The translations under genes were made by a program, and so were the position numbers. From contig JBNKZU010000043.1 of the NCBI GenBank assembly GCA_050301795.1, forward strand, positions 29,328-93,327: a stretch of DNA of 64,000 nt, written 5' to 3'. The notes beneath the pieces are model-generated. The model ran no database searches. It saw only the letters and a program-made list of their open reading frames with translations, and was not told the DNA's origin. This stretch comes from JBNKZU01 sp050301795. Lineage in GTDB: Bacteria; Pseudomonadota; Gammaproteobacteria; Thiohalomonadales; Thiohalomonadaceae. Below, one piece after another: positions 59,230-64,000 of this stretch (position 1 is the stretch's first letter; every line of letters starts with the position of its first letter).

Positions 59230-60057
59230 ATGACAACACCAACCCATGCGATTGATATTAGCGCGCTTGACCGCGAGCCAACGCATCTACGAATAGAGGA
59301 TGAGCGTATCACGATAGAGGTTAAAGACCTCAATCTCTTTTATGGTGATAAACAGGCGCTGACCAATATTAATATGGTGATTCCTGACAAGCGCGTCTCT
59401 GCCTTTATCGGCCCGAGTGGTTGCGGAAAATCAACACTGCTGCGCTGCTTTAACCGAATGAATGATCTGGTTGAAAGCGCATCGATTCAAGGCAGTATTC
59501 TGCTTGAAGGCGAAGACATCTATCGCCGAGATGTGAATGTTGCCCAGCTACGCCGAAAGGTCGGAATGGTGTTCCAAAAACCAAACCCGTTTCCAAAATC
59601 GATCTACGAAAATGTCGCTTATGGCCTGCGAATTCAGGGTGAAAACAATCGCCGGGTACTTGATGATGTGGTCGAAAAATCATTGCGCGGTGCCGCTCTG
59701 TGGGACGAAGTCAAAGATCGACTACATGATAATGCGCTCGGGCTTTCTGGTGGTCAGCAGCAGCGTCTGGTTATTGCACGGGCGATTGCCATCGAGCCAG
59801 AAGTGTTATTGCTGGATGAGCCTGCCTCGGCGCTAGATCCGATCTCAACCTTAAAGATTGAAGAGCTGATCTACGAGTTAAAAGATAAATACACCATTAT
59901 TATTGTTACCCATAACATGCAGCAGGCAGCACGCGTATCGGACTATACTGCATTTATGTATATGGGACAGCTGATTGAGTTTGGAGATACCGATACACTC
60001 TTTACCAATCCAGATAAAAAACAGACCGAAGATTACATTACCGGCCGTTACGGTTAA
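59230..60057 (+). CDS. pstB: Phosphate ABC transporter ATPase PstB
   Basis: At 275 residues, PstB length. Motifs are Walker A GPSGCGKST near 62-70, Q-loop MVFQKPNPFPKSIYENVAYG (typical PstB), signature LSGGQQQRL, Walker B VLLLDEPASALDP and switch His in IIVTHNMQQA. It powers PstCA. Start is two bases after the pstA stop. Confidence 0.97.
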   Translation: MTTPTHAIDISALDREPTHLRIEDERITIEVKDLNLFYGDKQALTNINMVIPDKRVSAFIGPSGCGKSTLLRCFNRMNDLVESASIQGSILLEGEDIYRRDVNVAQLRRKVGMVFQKPNPFPKSIYENVAYGLRIQGENNRRVLDDVVEKSLRGAALWDEVKDRLHDNALGLSGGQQQRLVIARAIAIEPEVLLLDEPASALDPISTLKIEELIYELKDKYTIIIVTHNMQQAARVSDYTAFMYMGQLIEFGDTDTLFTNPDKKQTEDYITGRYG

Positions 60058-60077
60058 TTACAGTAGAGAACGACATC

Positions 60078-60797
60078 ATGGATAAAAGCACAATTAGTCA
60101 ACACATCTCACAACAGTTCAATGCCGAGCTGGAGGATATCCGTAACCGCGTGATGATTATGGGTGGACTGGTCGAGCAGCAGCTTGCTGATGCGATTAAG
60201 GCATTAGAAGAGGGCGATGCCCAGCTCGGTGAGAACGTCGCTGAAAACGACCATCGTGTGAACGGTGCCGAGGTGTCGATAGATGAAGAGTGCAGCCGAA
60301 TCCTGGCAAGACGCCAACCCGCCGCTAGTGATTTACGACTGATTGTTGCCGTCATTAAAACCATCGCCGATTTAGAACGAATTGGCGATCAAGCCGAACG
60401 CATCGGGCGCATGGCAGTTAACCTTAGCTCAAATCAGAGTACACAAGGCAATTATGTTGAGCTAAACCACCTTGCCAATGGGGTGCGAAAAATGTTGAAT
60501 GGCGCGCTTGATGCCTTTGCACGAATGGATGCAGAGTCAGCTTTTGAAGTGACACAGATGGATTCACAAAATGATCAGGAGTATCGCTCAGTGATGCGAC
60601 AGCTCATAACCTACATGATGGAAGATCCGCGCACAATTACCCGAGTATTAGATGTGATGTGGGCAGCACGCGCACTGGAGAGGATTGGCGATCACTGTAG
60701 CAATATCTGTGAATATGTCATCTATTTGGTTATGGGCAAGGATGTGCGTCACATCAGCATCGAACAGATGGAAGCAACCGTACATAAAAAGAAATAA
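60078..60797 (+). CDS. phoU: Phosphate signalling protein PhoU
   Basis: The 239-residue protein has the two-fold PhoU repeat of three-helix bundles, with metal-cluster motifs in each half: IADLERIGDQAERIGRMAVN near 95-115 and RALERIGDHCSNICEYVIYL near 195-215. It links PstB to PhoR and represses the regulon when phosphate is plentiful. It is the last gene of the operon and lies 20 bp after pstB. Confidence 0.96.
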   Translation: MDKSTISQHISQQFNAELEDIRNRVMIMGGLVEQQLADAIKALEEGDAQLGENVAENDHRVNGAEVSIDEECSRILARRQPAASDLRLIVAVIKTIADLERIGDQAERIGRMAVNLSSNQSTQGNYVELNHLANGVRKMLNGALDAFARMDAESAFEVTQMDSQNDQEYRSVMRQLITYMMEDPRTITRVLDVMWAARALERIGDHCSNICEYVIYLVMGKDVRHISIEQMEATVHKKK

Positions 60798-60910
60798 ACC
60801 ATAAGCCCCCGTCATTGCAATAGAGACGAAATCCAGAGGTCTGGAGTGAATAGTTTCAATTATCGTTCCCCTCGCTATAACAGGGGCTAATTGGTAGCGA
60901 AAAAAGAGAT

Positions 60911-61943
60911 CAAACAGAAATAGTCAGATCTAATGGGCTTATTACTGAAGAACCTCCCCGTCCTAATACATGCGTATACGATGTTCAGGATGAACAAGTA
61001 TCGTGGTTACAGGATGTAAAGGAACGATGAATTTCTGTTGTTTTAACATCACTATGCCCAAGTTGTTCCTGAACCGTTCTGATATCAGCACCACGTTCCA
61101 ATAAGTGAGTGGCAAAAGAGTGTCTGAAGGTATGGCAGCTTACTCGTTTATTAATCCCAGCTTTTCTAGTGGCAGACTTAACAGCTTTACGTACAGTAGT
61201 TTCATCTAAGTGATGCCTTCTAATGACGTTACTCATTGGATCAATACTTCGTTTAGTTGCTGGGAACAGGTATTGCCACCCCAACTCTTTTGCAGCACCT
61301 TTATATTTTCGAGCTAAGGCGTAAGGGAGAAAACTTCACCAAAGCCTTCAAGTAAATCTCTGTTATGAATAGCTTTAACAATAGCAATTTGGTCGTTTAA
61401 AGGTGTAACCAGTTTGCTGGCTAAAGTAACAATACGATCTTTATTACCTTTTCCATTGTGAATAGTGATGGATAAGCGATCATATCAATATCGTAGATTC
61501 TCAATCGCATACACTCAATTAAGCGTAAGCCAGAACCATAAAGTAAACATGCAATAAGCCAATGAATTCCAGTTAAATGTTGAAGAATTTCATCTACTTC
61601 AGATGTCGTCAAAACAGTTGGTACTTTTGATTTCTTTTTTGATCGAACAATACCATTGATAGTACCGAGAGGTTTTTCTAAAACATATTTGTATAAAAAA
61701 TACTAAAGCATTTAGTGCTTGTGACTGTGTTTTAGGAGAGACATTTCTATGAATGCTTAAGTATGTTAAGAACGCTGCAACTTCATTTTCTCCCATCTCA
61801 TCTGGGTGTCGTTTATTATGAAAAATGATGAAATGTTTTATCCAGCCAATATATGTTTGTTCAGTTCTATATGCGTAATGTTTAACTCGCAATATCTGAG
61901 AAACCCTCCTTAAGAAAGGGGATTTTTCCTTAATATGATACAC
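60911..61943 (-). pseudogene. intI: Decayed integron integrase (IntI-type tyrosine recombinase)
   Basis: Read across frames the minus strand from ATG 61943 gives a full IntI: core-binding SPFLRRVSQILRVKHYAYRT and QTYIGWIKHFIIFHNKRHPD, then catalytic GSGLRLIECMRLRIYDID (Arg), the IntI-specific extra domain with ALARKYKGAAKELGWQYLFP, HTFRHSFATHLLERGADIRT (HxxR), and LGHSDVKTTEI. It is broken by an extra T in a T-run near 61690, a one-base loss near 61478 and another near 61331. A 51-bp insertion (60979-61029) brings a stop just before YTHVLGRGG, removing the catalytic Tyr. It cannot make active enzyme. It faces away from the cassettes, as usual. Confidence 0.85.
60979..61029. repeat. 51-bp insertion inside intI, bounded by CGATG
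   Basis: The intI frame resumes correctly (TAT ACG CAT, Tyr-Thr-His) on either side of 60979-61029. The inserted piece starts and ends with CGATG (60979-60983 and 61025-61029), like a short duplication or a target duplication of five bases around 46 bp. It contains an in-frame TGA. Origin unknown. Confidence 0.6.
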
Positions 61944-62219
61944 AAAAGTTCTCCATTAGCTCTCCTTTGTGGAGATATAGCTTTAAAAGGTGGTTTGGTA
62001 AATGATTGTCAGGTCAATTGCCTGTTTTTGTCATTCAAATATCAATCACAAAGAGAGTGGATAATTTTAAAGCAGAGTGATAAGTTATTGTTATTAATCA
62101 TATTTGACAGGGAAAGTTTTTAATCACCCTTCAAATATCTACCATTAACTAATCTGGATAGGAGGCACAGTACCTGTTTTTACTGATCTACGTGTTGCCT
62201 GCTATTCCTACTGTTAGGC
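61944..62219 (+). other. attI-type region with cassette insertion point
   Basis: This 276-bp gene-free stretch lies between the intI start and the first cassette, where attI and the cassette promoter are expected. It ends with the core site GTTAGGC (62213-62219), with crossover G|TT at 62213/62214. A perfect -35-like TTGACA (62104-62109) has no good -10. AGGAGG (62160-62165) is a strong ribosome site with no nearby ATG, and the frame after it runs open into the cassette until TAA near 62246. Confidence 0.55.
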
Positions 62220-63121
62220 CAGAACGAAGTTTGAAACACTCTAAATAAAGACAAAGCAAATGGAGATTTATCATGAAATTATTCGTCGCGGCATTGTGTG
62301 TTGCATTATTTTCATCTACTGCCCAAGCTGAAGAAAGAAATCTTCCAGAGGAGTTGAGGGCGTTAGCTGTTCTATGCTCAAGTGGTGCGAGCGTTGAGTT
62401 CAGAGGAAAAATTGAAGGTGGCATCAATCGCTTCTTCGGAAAAGTTCTCTCAGGTGAAGGAGATTTAGCTGTCTCCAAAAGTGAGGATGCTTTTTTGAAA
62501 TCTTTCGATGATGAAGGCCTGCGACTTGAAGCAAGAAAAATTTACAATGACTGCGTCCTTGGCACTATCGGAATTGTGTACAACATAAAGGACGGAAAAA
62601 CAAAAAGAACACCTACGAGCAAGCTTTTAGTCCCCAATAGCTTAGTCCAAATCCAACCGGGCGAAAAATTTGCTCTTCGCGACAAAGATTCCATTGGAAT
62701 AAGTGGAAATGGTGTTATTACTATTTCAAGCATACAAGAGAGCTGGGGAGATGATAAATGCAACTACCCATATACGGCGATCTCGCATAAGGGAAAGCGG
62801 GATGAAACAACAATGAAAATCGGTATGAACTTGAAAGTACCAAATAATGAGCGATGCTATATTACCTATTATGGTTCACGCCTCATGTCCGAAAATAATA
62901 AATGCGTGTATTCCTATATTTATCAATGTAATTAATGTCGCCAATAGAGTTTGTCCTCATTAATGGATAGAACGCCCATCTCTCATAGTATATGAATAAT
63001 TAAGCTATTGAGTTCAAGACATCTGAAGAAATATCGAATTGAATTTACTAATTCATGGCCTAACACAGTGCTTCACCCGACCAAAAACCGCGATGCGGTT
63101 TTCGTCGGGTGAGCTTAGCCG
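62214..63121 (+). mobile_element. Integron gene cassette 1
   Basis: The 908-bp unit runs from the TT of GTTAGGC (62213) to the G of the next core site (63121). Its own attC begins GGCCTAAC (63057-63064), exactly complementary to its left end GTTAGGCC, as required for a unit that was once a circle. It carries one gene, 62273-62935, in the usual orientation away from intI. Confidence 0.8.
62273..62935 (+). CDS. Secreted protein of unknown function, cassette-borne
   Basis: The 220-residue product has a Sec signal peptide (KLFVAALCVALFSSTAQAEE) and a GGAG ribosome site. The mature protein contains paired cysteines (LAVLCSSGASV; YNDCVLGTIG; DDKCNYPY; NERCYITYYG; KCVYSYIYQC), suggesting disulfides and export. 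No family is recognised. Composition is richer in Lys and Asn than its chromosomal neighbours. The gene is the only one in cassette 1. Confidence 0.75.
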   Translation: MKLFVAALCVALFSSTAQAEERNLPEELRALAVLCSSGASVEFRGKIEGGINRFFGKVLSGEGDLAVSKSEDAFLKSFDDEGLRLEARKIYNDCVLGTIGIVYNIKDGKTKRTPTSKLLVPNSLVQIQPGEKFALRDKDSIGISGNGVITISSIQESWGDDKCNYPYTAISHKGKRDETTMKIGMNLKVPNNERCYITYYGSRLMSENNKCVYSYIYQCN

Positions 63122-63127
63122 TTAGGG
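63058..63127 (+). other. attC recombination site of cassette 1
   Basis: The 70-bp site has R'' GCCTAAC (63058-63064) and R' GTTAGGG (63121-63127). Between them the arms GCTTCACCCGAC and GTCGGGTGAGCTTAGC pair with unpaired bases, as in extrahelical-base attC folding, around a GCGATGCG-like stem (AAAACCGC / GCGGTTTT). Size and plan fit attC sites (57-141 bp). R' differs from R'' at its last base because it belongs to the next cassette. Confidence 0.9.
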
Positions 63128-63760
63128 CTTACAAGATGACAGCAGAAAGCGTGTCCATAGTAGAAGTCTCAAAGGTTGAAGTAGCCCAAGCTCAGCTGCG
63201 TGAGGCGATATCGCTTTACTTTGAGGGGCGTAGCCCTATCGCCATACATACGCTCGTACTTGCGGCACACCAGGTACTTCATGACCTCACTGGCCGCACA
63301 AAAAGCATGATTAAAAATGAGAGAGCGATACGGGAGTACGGCAAAGGGCGAATAGAGCGATTCAATAAAGAATTCAATTATTTCAAACATGCAAAAAGTG
63401 ACGCTCACGAATTACTTAAATTTGATCCAGAACTACATACATTCTTCCTTGCGGACGCACTACATCTTTATGCGGCAGCCACTGGGGAGTGGCCGCATGA
63501 GCATAAAGTGTTCAACTTTTGGTTTATTCTTCGGCGGCCACACATGGTTGAAGCAGAGGTCGCAAAGGCTGCGGTCAAAGCCGCTCAAAGCTCGGGTTGG
63601 TCTCCTGAAAACAAGCATGTTTTCTTAGAGCTTATGCGCAATCCTTCGTTGTTTGGAGATCATATCAGTGCCGTTGAACAGCCCTAACACATATGAGCCT
63701 TCTCCCCGTCAATAGGCATTACTAAACAATTCAGTCATCAAATCTGGTGACCGAGTTAAA
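63122..63760 (+). mobile_element. Integron gene cassette 2 (right end uncertain)
   Basis: The left end is TTAGGGC after the crossover at 63121/63122. The right side begins GCCCTAAC at 63681-63688, the exact complement of GTTAGGGC, which is strong proof of a cassette. The second half of its attC is not clear: a possible R' GTTAAAT lies near 63754-63760, but the internal pairing is poor, so the right attC may be decayed. Confidence 0.65.
63136..63687 (+). CDS. Helical protein of unknown function, cassette-borne
   Basis: The likely start is ATG 63136, just after attC; an upstream in-frame GTG at 63109 lies within attC. The 183-residue protein is helical, without signal peptide. The N-terminal region QLREAISLYFEGRSPIAIHT, then LVLAAHQVLHDL, resembles conserved hypothetical proteins of the HEPN-like size class, but no catalytic motif (such as R-x4-6-H) is clear. 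It ends with the TAA inside the attC core, the usual arrangement for a cassette gene. Function unknown; a defence role is only a guess. Confidence 0.75.
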   Translation: MTAESVSIVEVSKVEVAQAQLREAISLYFEGRSPIAIHTLVLAAHQVLHDLTGRTKSMIKNERAIREYGKGRIERFNKEFNYFKHAKSDAHELLKFDPELHTFFLADALHLYAAATGEWPHEHKVFNFWFILRRPHMVEAEVAKAAVKAAQSSGWSPENKHVFLELMRNPSLFGDHISAVEQP

Positions 63761-64000
63761 TCGATTAACAAACTCGATTACTTCATCTGTCATCGTTGCT
63801 GTTAAATAGAATCGTTTACAGCAAATACCCCAAGGGTACTTCCTGCGGGCGCACACCTAGAGGGTCTCTTATTGCAGTCTCACTGCTGCCTGTCTTCTAT
63901 CTCAATCCATTGAGCTGAGATAGGGCCACTAGACATTGACCGCCATGGATGGTGGAAATGCAGATATTGCAGGAGCAAATATCTGTCATCGGTTAACCCT
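63688..64000. other. Gene-poor end of window with two hairpins
   Basis: After cassette 2 no convincing gene is seen. A minus-strand frame of 41 codons (63731-63856) has no support. CTATCTCA...TGAGATAG forms a stem around 63897-63922, and CAGATATTGC / GCAAATATCTG forms a near-perfect stem around 63960-63984. They could be parts of a further cassette or another mobile element that continues past the window. Confidence 0.4.

Noticed and set aside
60985..61943. Three separate small genes on the minus strand
   Set aside because: Together they read as one integron integrase interrupted by single-base shifts and a 51-bp insertion, so they are one pseudogene.
62104..62140. Cassette promoter Pc from the TTGACA at 62104
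   Set aside because: No acceptable -10 lies 16-18 bp downstream, so the match to -35 alone is not enough.
63731..63856. 41-codon minus-strand frame near the window end
   Set aside because: Short, with no ribosome site or family resemblance; probably chance.
1..64000. CRISPR arrays, tRNA or rRNA genes, intact insertion sequences
   Set aside because: No regularly spaced direct repeats, no cloverleaf with CCA-type acceptor, no rRNA-like conserved stretches and no complete transposase were seen on reading both strands.

Overview
The window looks like chromosome of a gammaproteobacterium of moderate, somewhat AT-leaning composition. Support: a complete phoBR / pstSCAB-phoU phosphate regulon with Pho boxes, LytTR and LolD/MacB-type systems, hydrogenase accessory genes hupK and hypF, a GlyGly-CTERM protein, many c-di-GMP proteins and a chromosomal-type integron. 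The genus cannot be fixed from sequence reading alone; a respiratory, possibly sulfur- or hydrogen-metabolising organism would fit.

Layout. 1-1024: two small lipoproteins on the minus strand, the first cut by the window edge. 1213-8530: an eight-gene, largely overlapping operon (Omp85-like barrel, TPR-like periplasmic protein, LolD-like ATPase, FtsX/MacB-type permease, LolA-like carrier, second barrel, LytS-like kinase, LytTR regulator) ending in a strong terminator. 8578-12747: secreted protein, metallophosphoesterase, ArgE, PPK2. 12956-19700: a CHASE-GGDEF protein, then a TetR-controlled operon (TetR, MMPL/RND exporter, LolA-like carrier, DUF1302-like barrel). This second operon mirrors the logic of the first.

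20137-29597: GAF-HD-GYP protein, hupK, then a 4.7-kb block (hemerythrin-PAS-PAS-HD-GYP, KaiB, KaiC) that splits hupK from hypF. The block is bracketed by a diverged copy of the hupK-hypF junction, so hupK is followed by a fragment of hypF and hypF is preceded by a fragment of hupK. 29594-32604: glycosyltransferase, two methyltransferases, and a HigBA-type toxin-antitoxin pair between identical 37-bp repeats, with the toxin start apparently lost; a fragment of a methyltransferase 3' end follows. 32692-34621: small membrane or TPR-like proteins of unknown role, one with an apparent frameshift. 34695-38827: minus-strand cluster of sulfotransferase-like protein, glycosyltransferase-like protein, thiamine-diphosphate enzyme and a 59-residue membrane protein.

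39183-50227: large Ser-linker lipoprotein, 7TM-DISM receptor-like protein, NHL/HYR surface protein with a GlyGly-CTERM tail, ilvD, sterol-desaturase-like hydroxylase, and a CBS-GGDEF-EAL protein whose EAL domain has lost catalytic residues. 50574-60797: phoB-phoR, a membrane diguanylate cyclase, and pstS-pstC-pstA-pstB-phoU, with Pho boxes before phoB, pstS and pstC. 60911-64000: an integron with a decayed intI on the minus strand, an attI region, and two gene cassettes whose boundaries can be read from complementary core sites.

No tRNA, rRNA, CRISPR array or intact transposase was recognised. Five c-di-GMP-related proteins lie within 34 kb. The least ordinary parts are the hupK/hypF insertion carrying the Kai/hemerythrin block, the integron, and the toxin gene truncated at a repeat.
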